A stretch of 64,000 nucleotides of DNA from Sphaerosporella brunnea (lineage: Eukaryota > Ascomycota > Pezizomycetes > Pezizales > Pyronemataceae): the NCBI GenBank assembly GCA_008704415.1, contig VXIS01000080.1, positions 1 to 64,000 of the forward strand, in the 5' to 3' direction. This document shows, piece after piece, positions 47,160 through 60,439 of this stretch. Position numbers and translations under genes: made by a program. Under the pieces are notes generated by a model. That model did no database searches. It was not told the DNA's origin and saw nothing but the letters and a program-made list of their open reading frames with translations. The number at the start of each line of letters is the position of its first letter. Positions within the stretch are counted from its first letter, which is position 1.

Positions 47160-49313
47160 TCAGGTTTCCATTGCGCCAAAAGCGCTGTCTTCATCCATGA
47201 CGGTGTCATGTTCTTGCTCATAATCGGCACCCATCGAACGCTCGGACCCTGAAGACTGATAATACTCATTCAGCGCTTCTGGTGGCGGCGAAAACGAGTA
47301 CACCTTTAGTCGTCCGTCAGTAAAATACCCCAGGATGTACATATGACGGAAAATACGTACCTCCATAATTGTCCGAGTAGCTCGCATGGCTAAAATTACC
47401 GCCTTTTCATCCTCGAATGCTACTCTCCAGACGGCCTCGGCGGGGGTGGATAACTCTCGCACCAGCGTGCCAGTTTGGAGATCCCACACCTTGACCCTAC
47501 CGTCGCTTCCGCCGCTAACTATGCGAGTTTCGTCAAACTGCAACGAGGTAACACTGTTATCATGGGCAGCAAGACGATGAACACAGGCATTCCTCTCGAG
47601 ACTCCAGACCCGAACGGAGCCGTCAGAACCACCGGTGACCAAGGTATTCCCGCGCATTTGCAGTTGACCAACCAAGGAAGTGTGCCCTTGCAAAACCGCA
47701 AGGCAGTGACTAATTTCAAATCAGTTGTGTCTGTAGCAAACAGGAGGGGCTTCTGTTACCCAGTGTGCGGATTCCAAACCCTAACAGAAGTGTCAAGCGA
47801 CCCAGTCGCTATTCGGTTTCCATCGAAGGCAATCGCATAAATTTGACTGAAGTGCCCCGAAAGCGTCCTCAGGCATGTTCCTTGCGAAATGCTCCATACC
47901 CTTGCAGTGGTATCATAACTTCCGCTGACAACTAGGTCGTCATGGATTTCCAAGCAGCGTACGCTAGCTTGATGGCCAACCAAAACGTTCTTACAGACAC
48001 CCTTCTCAATATCCCAGATTCGCAGAGTGGTGTCTCGAGAGCCTGAGATGGCGGTTTTGTGGTCACTCATTTTGAGGCATCGAACAGTTGAAGTGTGCCC
48101 ACGAAGGATATTTTTGCATTCACTGTGACAACCTGTCAGCACCACGGTCCAACACAAGCTTGACAGCATAGGAACATACCCTGTCTCCATATCCCAGACG
48201 CGAACGTCCCTGTCGCAACCACCGCTGACCAGAGTGTTTCCCCACGGGACCATGGCCCATACACCCATCACGTGGCCACTCAAAGTCTTCAAAATTTGGC
48301 CATCTGCGTCGAAAACGTGAATTTTGGCGTTGTCCAGAGCAATGACAATATAATCGGGCGTCAGGTGAAGGGATGTGACGACACCTTGGTCGGGCGTTAT
48401 GTGCCTAGCAATCGCCTTTCCACCGGTCCTCCATGCCGTCTCAACCATGTATCTCTGCTTGAAGTGCGACTTGTATGTAGTAGCCTTCGGTCTCCGTCTC
48501 TTATTCTGGCGGGTTTGGGGTGTAATCTCGGAAGTAAACCCCGAGTTGTTGACCGTTGAAAACGACGAGTCCTTGGGGAATACGGGACTGCTGTTAAAAA
48601 TATAGGCGTCATTGAGCGCGCTTGGCCCCCCTACTGCAGAGCTGCTGAGTCGCCTGTAGCTGTGTTTCTCACAAAGCTTTTTCCAAGTGAGATCATCACT
48701 CAGCAAGCTATGCCACTGCTTCGACACCTGTGAAGCTCTAGCTAATGTTTTCGGGTCATCTATAAACGATAATACCTGACAATGGTGTGAGCTCTGATTT
48801 AGGGTTTTATCCAGACAAAACGTGGGAGGTCATTACCCGAAGGCATAATTCATTCGGTAAGGTCCCGAAGGGATCCTTCTTGAGGCGTGGCGAAACGTAG
48901 TTAAGCACGAAACTCAACTGCTGGGAATCACAAAGGTTCAGGATCTCCGCCAAAAACCTCTGGCGTTCCTGCGAGTCCAGCCTACTGAAATGCGGTCTCG
49001 CATCCCGCAGAAAGTTGTCTTCATTCTCGTTGGCTGTTGACCATGTAGGCAACCGATGAATCTGGGGAGTGGGAGACGGCGCGGGAGTAGGAGGACTCGC
49101 GGGAGCAGAAGGTAAGAGGTTTTGAAGCGGAGATACCATGGCCCTTGTGGGGGTAGGGAGCGGACGGGGATGCGACGTCGCTAATGCCTCCTGTGGGCGG
49201 GAGACAGTAGACAGCGGACTCGGTCGTGGGTGCATTCTATCCATCTCGCTTCCGTTCATGCCCTGCCGGGAGGTCGCATAGGGATGAGATATCCTATAAT
49301 CCCCTTCTTCCAT
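47160..49313 (-). CDS. CDC4-type F-box/WD40 protein
   Basis: A substrate receptor of an SCF ubiquitin ligase. Five exons: 49313-48837, 48775-48180, 48122-47760, 47709-47361, 47303-47160 (642 aa). After a disordered Pro-rich N-terminus comes a helical dimerisation-type segment (about 112-148, LDSQERQRFLAEILNLCD). The F-box is at about 150-195 (FGTLPNELCLRVLSFIDDPK...WKKLC). Eight or so WD40 repeats follow from about 265 to 600, with repeated GHxxxV...SGSxDxTxRVWD units. The HITPDQGVVTSLHLTPDYIV and LVSGGCDRDVRVWDMETG blocks fit the Cdc4/Pop1/FBXW7 group. The open frame extends upstream only from a GTG; ATG 49313 (MEEGDYR) is used. The acidic C-terminus follows the last splice. Confidence 0.92.
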
Positions 49314-52300
49314 TGTATTTTTATCTTTGCTGGGGGCTGAGAAGAATTTTTCAACCCGTGCGCTGGACGTTCGGATGCGTTTTTTTTTTCGAGGTACTGG
49401 GAATTCGACGATCACACGGTGCGGTGCTGTAGCACTAGCAACTGGCGATCACGGCTGCACAAGTCTCGCGGGGGCAAGTGGGCGATGTCGTAGTTGTTGT
49501 CGAGAACAAGCGGACAGGGTCGGATAGAGATAGGTATCTTTGAGAGGGGAAGCTCAGTCTCGTGAACAGGGTGCGTAACGTTGCCTGACGGAAGCAGTGC
49601 GAGTGACGGGTGTGCGTGCGTGCGTCCGATGGCAAGTAGTAAACGTGATAGCGGCGGGCGACTAAATTTGGGGGGGTAGGAGTTGTTTGGAAGGACCTTT
49701 TTCTGCTGAGGCGGTGGCTTCCAAGGGGTTTTTTTGGAATAGAAGCGGTAGCTCAAGGGTGTGATATTCTAAGGGAGGGGTTACGAGTGGCGGGTTTTCA
49801 GAAGTGAGGGGATGTAATTGAAGGGGTCGCTGGAGGGGCTGGAGAAGTTGGAAGTGAGGTCGTAATGCTCGGTAAATACAGGTATGTAATGGTGGATCGG
49901 TAGGTTTACTTTTATTATCATACCTTTGTGGGGGGGGGGCGGCGGTGAAGCGGCGGGGAGAGTTTATTAAGTTGAGAAGAGAGGGCCAGGGGAACAAAAA
50001 AAAAGAGCACGAAAGCGCCCAAAACAGAGACAGATACCTATCTGCAGAGTCCGAGGCATGAACCAATCCGCTGTGCGTGAGAGAGAAAGCTCACATACAG
50101 CTGGGTGCGTGCAGCGCAGACAGTCGTCGTCGTTGTCTTCTGTCTGTGCAAACCGCGGCTGGTTACAGTGCGGAGAGGAGATGATGATTGATGATGGTGA
50201 TGGTGATGATGATGATGGTGGTGGTTTTTCCGCGCGTGTTGCGGAACCGATCACGAACGGTGCCAGGTCAGATAGGAGAAAGCAGTTTCACTGGATTGCC
50301 AAGATGGGTCAGAATCGAGACGATATTGAAGGAGGACCGCCTTCATTGCCGCTTGCGTACGCTATCTGTATTCGAGTGTTCCCACCCATGGCCAATCTGC
50401 ACCTTCGAGTCGTTGATCTGCTTATTTACCGTCTACCGCGCAGATAAGTCCAACCTCACTAAGACGGCAGGAAAATCTCTTCCGCGGCCGCTGATTGTGG
50501 GGCTTGCTGCAGGGCCAATATGCATGCCGCAGGAGAGTGCTGGGTCCAGCGGTCCATTCAGAGACGACGCGTGCTTGTAGCGCATGCATATGGTTCGGTC
50601 CGCAATGAAAAGTTTCAGATTTTACCGTACTCTCTTCAGACAAACTGTTTCGACAGCCTAGACAGCCTAGGATCTTCCTTCTGCTCCCGATCCTCAGCAC
50701 CCCCCCCCCCCCCCTTTCGAAGCCATAACCTCCATCGAATGGATATCCCTCGATTTTAGGCACATTTCTATCTCTCATGATCAGCCCTAACCGGAGCCCA
50801 GAGTGTTTCTTATACTTGGGGCATGTTTGAGCTTTGGCACGCTCTGAGAGATGGGAAGACAAAAGAGTGTCTGCTGTAGCATCGAGCGGCCGATATCCCC
50901 CTTTGAGCTCAGCAGTGGAATAGAAATATACTCGGCCGGATCATCTCAGATGAGGAGCACGTGTTCGCAGGAGAAGGGAGTGGTTAGGGTTGAGATTGAT
51001 TCTTCGATGCTCTGGGTTGGCCACTGGAGTCCACGATTTAATCCATGGATGCAAGCCATCTGCCCAATCTCAGCATTATGGCTATCGCTTGCCCAATTTG
51101 TCGAGCGGCTGCCCTATCCTCCAAGCGACTCGGTGATTCGCATCTTTAAACGGGTGTCCGGGCAATTTCTCGTGGGACAGTGCATAACGCTACCTATCAC
51201 TCGCTTACTTGCATTTGACGTCGACGCCCAGGTCAGGCTTTTATATATTAACAAACGCCTCGTATCGGCAGGCCTCACAATGCTCAACATTGACCGGTTC
51301 ACATGTAGGGCACCATCCGCCTCAGCCGTTCCAGCGGAATTAAACACAGACTATGATGTCCTGACGGCTCTTCCTTCAAGCACAGAGCTTCCTCAATACA
51401 GCTTCGCATAGTACAGGAAGGCCTTTGTTTGTTTTGAACAATGGGTCGGCTTTGGCGTCCATTAAACCATGCAACGCCACCGTTTCGTCAAAGGGAGCCT
51501 TGGAGAGAAGTGTATCTGAGGCAAGCCTATTCTAAAGTAGGCTGATGATTCTTGGGCGTCACGGTTCGAGACTCACTATCGGCCCAGCTAGCTTGATGAT
51601 TCCCGAAATCTGGTATCACGATTAGCAGGCTTCGAGCGCCGTGGAGCGGGGAGTTCGCCATTTTAGTCACTGAATTAGCCCCATGCGGACTTGCTATTGT
51701 TTCCAGCGGCAGCTCACGTTGCAGATGTGGTTGAGACTGACAGTCGGCGCATAAAGAGGAGAAGAGCGGAGCTAGTGGAGGAGATTGCAACAACAAAGGA
51801 TTCCTGGCCACGGGTGAGAAGGACTCTTTGATTTCCCTACACCAGACAGTTTCTACCGCACTTTCTGGAGTACCGGACTCAGAGAGTCAAATACTTTCAG
51901 AAAGTGGAAAGCATTTGCGATGCTTATGCAGATGGAGAGGAGTATGGCACAGATAGCTTTTGTAAACGTGTGTACAGCAGCCACCGAAGGGTTTTGGGTG
52001 TCGGGCTTGGAGGCTGAATTTGGTGGGATTGAATTTGGTGCGGCGCTGCCGGGTAACAGGTGTTTCATTAATTTCAAACGAGGTACAACTTTAAGGCTTC
52101 CGGCACCATACTAAAATTGCTTTGGAACTCCACATGAGCTCGAGACGTCTCGACAAAGGATCTATACGGATAGACAGCGTGCATTGAACTCGTGGTAGGT
52201 CTAGAAAATATGCAAGGAATGGATAAGATAGAAACGACTGAGACCCGCCGCCTCACTATCGATCACTCGGCGCTCTCCAATTCCGGCCCTATTCCTAGAT

Positions 52301-52690
52301 TATACACGACAACGAGGAGCGGCCAGCCCTGCATGCCAGCAGCAGCCTCGATCCGAAGCCTCATTCTATCCGATGATCATGAAGGTCGGCGGTATGAAAC
52401 ATCTCACAGCGTTTATGCGCGATGACATGCATGCAAGCCGCACGGAGTTTGCGGAGGCGGCTGTTCCTTGGAACTCCGGATCCGCCCTTCTTGGTGGATC
52501 GGTAGGCTAAGTAATAGACGCCATCAAACATCTCGAATTCTCGTAGCTATGATACTCTAGAGTAAAAGCTTTTATGTAGAAAGTAGCTAGCAGCAACAGC
52601 AAAATAAAAGCACGCCGGTTCCGTGGGCACCCGATCCTGATTTCCGAAATACATCCCAAATCCCAAGCAAAAAATTGAAAGGCAATGCAC
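49314..52690. other. Long intergenic region
   Basis: The first 700 bases are probable promoter and leader of the CDC4-like gene. A GAT/GGT microsatellite lies at about 50178-50225 and a C homopolymer at about 50700-50715. The frame at 50851-51411 (186 aa) starts with ATG but resembles nothing, so it is not called. No repeats with duplications are seen. Confidence 0.45.
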
Positions 52691-53965
52691 CTAAATCTCA
52701 ACCTCATCCTTCCCCTGTCCCATCCCCTGTCGTCCCCTACCAACTCTCTCGGCCAAGTCCAGCTCACCAGCTTGCCGATGTGCCTTATTGAGAAACCGCG
52801 CACGACCGCCCAACTTCTGATTTCTGAGCCTAGCCGCCTCTTCCTTGGCAGCCGCCGCCTTCTCCTTCTCCTCCAGAGCTTTAAGACGCACGGCACGGTC
52901 GGCGTCTAGCGCGGCGGCGTTGCTTTGCATCTCTGCGAGACGCTTCGCGCGTTCGGCTTCTTCATCGATGGGGGGGGAACGGGGAGGCGGTGAAGGTCGG
53001 CTACCATGGTTATAATCAGAACGGGGTGGGCGGAGGCGTGGGCGGTCATCGTAGCGGCGGGGAGGACTTCGCTCTCGGTCTTTACGCGGGGATCTCAAGC
53101 GATGGTGGTGTCGGTGCGAGTGACGGTCTTCCTTATCGCGACGAGGGCTTCTGTTACGATCTGCCCGCTTCTCGTCCCGGTCCCGCCGTGGGCTTCTGCT
53201 TCGGTGGTGGTGGTATCTCCTTTCGTCGCGGTCTCGTCGTAATGGACTTCTGCTGCGATCGCGACCTCCTTCTCTGCTGCGTTCCCTCCTTTCGTCCCTG
53301 CCCCTGTCTCTGTCTCTGTCGCGCCTTGGACTCCTACTCCGACTCCTGTGATGTCTCCTCCTGCTGCTGCGGTCCTTCTCTCTCCTATCCTCCTTCTCCC
53401 CACCCACAGCGGCCTGCAGTCGTCTTCTCCTGGCAGGATCACTAACCAACGCCTTAAGCGCCTCCTGTTCCCTTCTCTTGATAGCGAGCAACGGGTCCTC
53501 CCTGACCTTTGCCGCAGTATCCCTAGCATTCACGGCAGCTCCTCCGGCAACGCCCATTTCAAACCCCTCCTTTTTCAATTTCTCATTATCCTGTCCCTTG
53601 AGGAGGCCCACAACACTACGTTTCCCCAGCAGATAAGCCTCCCTCTCCTCCTCCGTTCTTCCACCAGGTCCTTCGCTCGGCCCGGAATACAAGAACTCGA
53701 CGCGATCGAGAACTTTTTTGCCACCGGTGGCTTCCTGGATCTGTCGGAGCTCGAGAAGCGCACGCTCTTCGGCGCGCTCTTTGAGAAGTTGCTCGGTCTT
53801 CTTGCGCTCGGCGAGAGCGGACTTTTCGGCGGCCCATACCCGCTCTTGATTCTTGAAGAGCTGGGGGTGCCAGGACTTTTTTAAGTTGAGGTCCTACATG
53901 GCAGAGAGTTGGTTAGTATCCTGCGGCAGCATAAAGGGGCATGGCGGGTGTCTTACTCCTCCCAT
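52691..53965 (-). CDS. CWC25: Pre-mRNA-splicing factor CWC25
   Basis: A spliceosomal protein that acts at the first catalytic step. Two exons: a 9-nt first exon 53965-53957 (MGG) and 53893-52691 (403 aa). The N-terminal CIR/Cwf25 domain reads MGGDLNLKKSWHPQLFKNQE, then WAAEKSALAERKKTEQLLKE and VEFLYSGPSEGPGGRTEEER. The centre is a long Arg/Ser/Asp/His-rich segment (about residues 185-320) with many RSPRR repeats. The C-terminus is KLGGRARFLNKAHRQ-like. The tiny first exon is supported by GTAAGA at 53956 and ATGTAG at 53894, and by the family N-terminus. Confidence 0.95.
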
Positions 53966-54517
53966 GTTGACTTCTGTGGTTTACTGGATCGTGCAGCTGT
54001 CGCGCGTTGGCGGAGGTTGTGGCCGTGTGATGTGTGTGATGTATCTAACTATGATGTATTACGTAACGTAGAAGCGTGGGATATAAAATTGCGGGTATAA
54101 TTGAGTACATGCCCGAGGTTTCTATACCGACCCTCTCGACATCCCACAAATTCCTGGCTACAACAAACCGTCAACTGGTATGAGTTTGACCAACTCTTTC
54201 TTTGTGGTGAGAAAGAGCTTCAATCGCTTCTACAGACATGATGTGGTTACTCTATTAACTATTATGGAGTGGCTGTGCTACTCTAATTGTGGCGTTGATC
54301 ATGCACGACGGCACATGGCCCATGGAACCGTCGCCGCACATGACACCGATCATCCAAAGCCTCGGCTGATAAGTAGCTCGTGGCTCCGAACATTTATAAC
54401 AATGAAGCCAGCTACGACGACGACAGCTTCCGGGTTGCAGCTCGCTGGAGTACTTAAGTAGTTCTATCATAACCAAAAAAATCACACGAACAAAACCCGC
54501 AAAAAAAACATCATCTC
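53966..54517. promoter_or_regulatory. Divergent promoter region CWC25/nitronate monooxygenase
   Basis: 552 bases separate the two start codons, which face away from each other. No recognisable operator is seen. Confidence 0.45.
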
Positions 54518-55663
<1,146 letters not shown>

Positions 55664-55906
55664 GCCCGGGACCTGCATAGAATAGAAATGCTAGATTATA
55701 CCAAATGTCTACTATGTGCACATTTCACGAAGATGGAGCGATCCAGTTTTTGCAATGGCCCAACGTGATCCCAAACTTGAACCGGCATGTACTCTACTAA
55801 GGCAATGTTCACAAGCATACAGCTAAATGACATGTTCACAAAGTAGCACCGACGCTGCAATGGGCTCAAACACTATTGAATATATAATACACCCCTCTCG
55901 AACTCG

Positions 55907-57601
55907 CTACGCCATAAAATACAACCAACAAAACCCGACCCAACTCCCCACGACACCGACCGCCGAATAACTACTCGTGAACATGAGGGGCAAAAACTCA
56001 TATCTATCACCAAACACGACGCCATGCACCAAGCTTGTATACGCGATCAAGGGTATCGACACCACAATAAACAGCGTGGAGGGTCTGTCTAGCAAAAACC
56101 TTCTTCCACTGGGCGACATAGGCACGAGCTTGTCGAACGTCGTCAGGAAGACGACGAGCCATACGACCGTGTAGATCGTCTTGATCGGGAACTCGGGCGC
56201 TGTGAAGAGGAGCGGGAAGAGGGATACGTGGCCGGCAACGGCGAGCGGGCGGAAGGCGCTGAAGTAACGGCGGTCTTTGAGGGCGAGGAGACTGCGGGGG
56301 TGTCGTCAGTGACCCACCGTCACCTCCCTGAACAAAGGGGAATACATACCTGAACGGGAAGATAACGAGCAGGATCGCCTTCTCGTGGACATGCCAGCCA
56401 AACAGGAACGACGCATACCCACACAGCGTGACCGCGCCGATAAAGCTATCGAACGTGGGTTTCGCAAACAATTTTACAAGTGGCAAGATCTGGAAAAGCA
56501 ATGTGAGAGCGAATGTCATCCGTGGCGTGATCTCCGGGAGCACCGCGAACGCGGTGTCCCCCACCAGCCCTCGCGTGACGCTGTTGAGCGCAGACGTATC
56601 CACTGCCAGCCCCAGCCGCGGCGCAACATAGATCAGCACCCGGTCCACGAACGAGTAGATAGCCCACACATTCGGGGCCCAGTAAGCATGGCAGAGCCCT
56701 CGAGAGAACGGGAACAGACGAGCTGCAAGCTGTGGGAGTTGTCCCCAGTATGCAAATGGTCCCAGCGCGGCACCGAAGATGCCGAGGATACCGGTGCCGA
56801 GCTTGAGGCAATTCACAAAGCGGATGTCGGGGTTGAAATGGCGGAGGTCAAAGCTGGGACCCAGGCAGTAGGCGCGGAGTAGGAAAACGAAGTAGGCGGG
56901 TGCGAGGTAGAGGTAGATGTGCTTGAAGCATAACAGGGTCGCGAATAGTAGGCCCGATCCAAGACGGGTAGATGGGCTGCGGGCGAGGAGCAGAGATAGC
57001 AACAGAATGCCGTACATGAACCCATTGTATTGGAAGTGAATGTGATCGATGATGAGCAACCCCGGTGAGAGCAGCAGCGATAATGCGATTGCGTGCGCAA
57101 CAGAACGTTGCGCGCCCTTGGGCGCCGAAGCTACGAGTCTGTCCCCTTCGTCAGCGCTTCATTCCTGCCCTGAGATGCTGGGCACAGACTTGTGAAGAGC
57201 ATAAACCAACACCAGCTCGGTAGTAATCACGGACAACCGCTGGAAAAAGACCGTCTGCGGACTGGCATAGTTCAAGTTCTCAACTTTCAGCATTTCGGGA
57301 TCGAAGAACTGCGCAACCTGACTGAGAACCCATTCAAACGCGGCAAAGAAGGGTGGGTAGTCCAGAGTCCACTCGGAAGTCTTTTCGTAGTACCATTGCT
57401 TTACTGGTAGGGAGTGCGTTATGGCGAGCCAGTTGCGGTGAACCTCGAAGTCGGTGGACTTGCTGGACGACGTCTGGTTAGTTCTAGCCAGATTTCGAGC
57501 GCGGAACCCGAGCAAGCCTACTATGCGGGGAAGAGCAGCAATTTGAAGGCGACCGAGGTGATGGCTGCCTCAGTGAGTGTGGGGTGAAGAGAATCTAACA
57601 T
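55907..57601 (-). CDS. ALG8: Dolichyl-P-Glc glucosyltransferase ALG8
   Basis: An ER membrane enzyme adding the second alpha-1,3-glucose to the dolichol-linked N-glycan precursor. Four exons: 57601-57522, 57462-57190, 57138-56350, 56291-55907 (508 aa). The N-terminus [20 protein letters not shown] is followed by [20 protein letters not shown] and [14 protein letters not shown], the luminal acceptor loop of ALG6/ALG8. The diagnostic [15 protein letters not shown] follows. Multiple hydrophobic spans run to the C-terminus, including [13 protein letters not shown]. Length and the [10 protein letters not shown] motif favour ALG8 over ALG6. It shares a 175-bp divergent promoter with MZT1. Confidence 0.95.
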
Positions 57602-57776
57602 TGTTGTCGGCGCATTGGCAGACTCGCTCCGTGAAGAGAAGTGTATGTGCCCTAAAATTAGTATACTTCGGTGTACGGCTAGTGTACTATAAACACCTGA
57701 GTAGCAACGCGTCTTCCCCACGAACGCGTCCTTCACCGCGCTCTGTCATCGTTGTTAAACCAAAGCTACAAAAACC
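57602..57776. promoter_or_regulatory. Bidirectional promoter ALG8/MZT1
   Basis: Only 175 bases separate the ALG8 (minus) and MZT1 (plus) start codons, so both leaders and promoters must be compressed here. Confidence 0.5.
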
Positions 57777-58095
57777 ATGCCTCCCGGTGGAACTTCCCGT
57801 CAACGAGCCGCGAAGGATGTCGTCGATGTTCTTAACGAGATATCTACGCTTTTGGTACCGCCCCTGCCCTTCTGGCTTTCGCTGACTCGCTGACGAGAGT
57901 TCAGAATACCGGACTCGATCGAACCACACTTTCTCTGTGCGTCTCTTTGATTGAGAATGGGGTGAACCCCGAAGCGTTGGCTGCAAGTACACCCCCTCGG
58001 AGGCATGCGAACAGATAGTGCTAATGCTGGAGCAGACGGTCATCAAGGAACTGCGAAGGGAGGCCAAAGCTCTAGACCAATCTGCAGGCCGTTGA
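57777..58095 (+). CDS. MZT1: Mitotic-spindle organising protein 1 (MOZART1)
   Basis: A very small protein that binds gamma-tubulin complex proteins at microtubule-organising centres. Three exons: 57777-57854, 57905-57982, 58036-58095 (71 aa). The sequence [17 protein letters not shown], then [19 protein letters not shown] and [16 protein letters not shown] covers the whole family in order. Intron 1 is GT-AG (50 nt). Intron 2 (57983-58035) begins GCAAGT, a canonical GC donor, has a GTGCTAATGC branch site and ends GAGCAG. No single open frame covers the gene. It diverges from ALG8 and converges on SGF73. Confidence 0.95.
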
Positions 58096-58584
58096 ACGAT
58101 ATGGGAGTTCGCATTGTTCGACAGGCGGAAGCACTTGGTTTGGGAGCGGCGTTCCAGGAGTTCTCATTTCTGTTCTGGTGGATAGCCCACCCACAAATGA
58201 CAGTATATTTTTGCCTATGGGAATACGCAAACCCAATATCACTAAATTGTGAACGGAGCAAGCAGCGCTGTATCTCACAGCCTTCTCCCTGCAGGGAGAA
58301 CTGAGAAAAAGTATGTGCAAACAAATGAGGCGAAAACATATCAACCGCCCCCCCCCCCCCCCGCCGTAAATCCTTGAATAGCGCCCAAACACCTAACACC
58401 ATCAAAATGCGCTTGACGATGGCAACTGAAAATCTTCACCGCGGACGCCAACGCCGAAAAGAAGCGCCAGCAAACGCTCAGCCTGACACAGTCAAAGACG
58501 CCTTGCGCTGAGCAGGAGGGAGAGGAGGTTGAAAGGGCATTTGTGCTGGTGGCCCCAGCACCCCTGCACGAGCGCACCCCCATA
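58096..58584. other. Convergent 3' gap MZT1/SGF73
   Basis: A C15 homopolymer lies at 58348-58362. No gene is seen. An open minus-strand frame runs through here only because it reads past the SGF73 splice. Confidence 0.45.
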
Positions 58585-59923
58585 TCAGTACATGCCCGGA
58601 ATACGGTGGTCACGCGCCATACCGCCCAATATGCCATTTGCGCCGCTAACATCGCCGCCAAACATAGGCTGGCCGACAGGTCGCAAGGCACTTGCCATGA
58701 GCTCGCGCATGCGTATGTATTGCGCCTTCTTGCGCACTGGCACGATGACATGGTGTTCCATGGGCTGCGGAACATGTCTGGCGATCGCCTGCATGACAAG
58801 TTCCGTTTCCTCGTCTGAATCGACAGGCATAGCGTTGGCCTCGAGTTCCTCTGGAGGAGGTCCCCCGGCGTTGATTGCAGCTTCTGTACGAACATTAGCC
58901 GCGGAAGAGCAAATGAAAAGTGCGGGAAACACTGACTCTGCTGCTTGGCCTGATTCTTTTTCTGGTAAGCGGCCAACAAGACATCATAAGGCTGCGATCG
59001 TCCGAGGACCGATCGTTTAGCGCCCATGGAGTGAGATTTGCAAGTGAGAGACCTCGCACAGAGTGCTCCGTTGGGCAGCGGGACACCACACTGTTTTTCA
59101 ACGTCGACAGGCGCCTTCACCTTTGGCTCCGGTTTCGCAGGCTTCTCCTTCTTCTTCTTCGCCTTCGGTTCTTTCGGTAGCTTCGCCTCATCAGCTTTTC
59201 GCTTCTTCCCCTTGGCCCCAGCTTCACTATCTTTTTTTGCTTTTTTCGCCCCTGTCATCCTCTTTTTGGCCTCTCCCCCACCACCACCGTCCTCACCCTC
59301 CCCTCCTGCCCCGTTTGTTGCACCCCCAGCGCCATCATCTTTGCCTTTGCCTGCCGCGGCCGCTGCGGCTTCTTCTCTTTGCTTCTTCCTCTCTTTAGTC
59401 CGCTCTGCCTTTGCCTTTAGGCACGCGCGCACATGCTCCGCGGCAACACTTTTGAGGATAGGTTTCTTGCAGTACTTGCAAACCTTATACTCGGGCTCAT
59501 CGAGCAGGGGTCTTCCAGTGGCAAAAGTCGAGATATCTTTCTCATCCAACTGTGTAACGACGGGTCCGGGTGAAGTCTTTGTAGGCGATGGTTTATCATC
59601 TGTGTATATAACGAGATGCACGTTAGCCAGGCAGGGAGCGGAGGTGGGGAGAGGGGTGAGGGGTGAGGGTGACAGACCTTGATTCTCCAATTGTTTCGCG
59701 CGCTCTTTCCAGTTTGTAGTCGGCTTCTTCTGCGTGGGTTTTCGCGGCGTTTTGAGTTTGACCGTGGTGCTCAAAAGCTCCTTGTCGTTGAAAAGCTTCA
59801 GCACTGCGTCATCCGTTCGACCTGCTCGCGCACGGCATCACGCGTCAGTGTGCTGCTGCGGCTTCAGGGGCTGGCTGCTGGGGAGAGAAAAAGCATACTG
59901 CCAGCGCCGTTGGTGCGATTCAT
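58585..59923 (-). CDS. SGF73: SAGA-associated factor SGF73 (ataxin-7 family)
   Basis: A subunit anchoring the deubiquitinase module to the SAGA histone-acetyltransferase complex. Four exons: 59923-59899, 59821-59678, 59599-58937, 58883-58585 (376 aa). The first exon (MNRTNGAG) joins [12 protein letters not shown] through a GTATGC donor and GAGCAG acceptor. A C2HC-type finger CKYCKKPIL...EHVRAC lies at about 84-103, then a Lys/Glu/Gly-rich low-complexity linker. The SCA7 domain lies at about 230-272 ([30 protein letters not shown]). A 78-nt intron (59677-59600) is a multiple of three and open, recognised by its GGCTAACG branch and CACAG acceptor. The GTCAGT donor at 58936 restores AKQQ-KAAINAGG. 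Confidence 0.93.
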
Positions 59924-60439
59924 GATCCTATTCAAGTTTTGCAGGCGGCGATGGAAGCGGTAATTATTTGGTTAGGTATAGTAATTCGGCGTGTTGGGCG
60001 GTGCTCGGGCTCGGGCGTCGTTGTGTCAGGAGCTTCGGGTTGTGACTGAGAAGTTGAGGCTACAGCCGCGATAAGCGCCGATGCTTGGTGTTTGAGCGAC
60101 AGAACAAGAATTCCGGTGGACTTGATTCCAGAGAGGAGCAGCAATAAAATAATGGTGATGGCGATGATGATCTTTACGCAACAATTACGTCGTAGATTAG
60201 AATGATGGTATCTACTATTCGTACACAACTCGAAACCGCCATTATGAAATGAACGCAGATCAAACAAGTCACAGGAACCTTCGCCATGCAATACTGAACT
60301 CCCAAGTAGAAGAACATGAATAAGAAATAAACAAAAGAAACAAGAAGGAATAGGTTTACAACAGCGCCAGACAAATCAGACAGCAGGTGAAACAAATAAA
60401 CAAATAAACAAAGACTCGCTGCACTCGCTATACTCGCTT
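59924..60439. other. Gap between SGF73 and the PEX26-like gene
   Basis: AT-rich DNA with no supportable gene. It contains the SGF73 promoter and the 3' flank of the peroxin gene. Confidence 0.45.

Noticed and set aside
50851..51411. 186-aa ATG-initiated frame
   Set aside because: No recognisable domain, unusual composition, and no supporting splice or family evidence.
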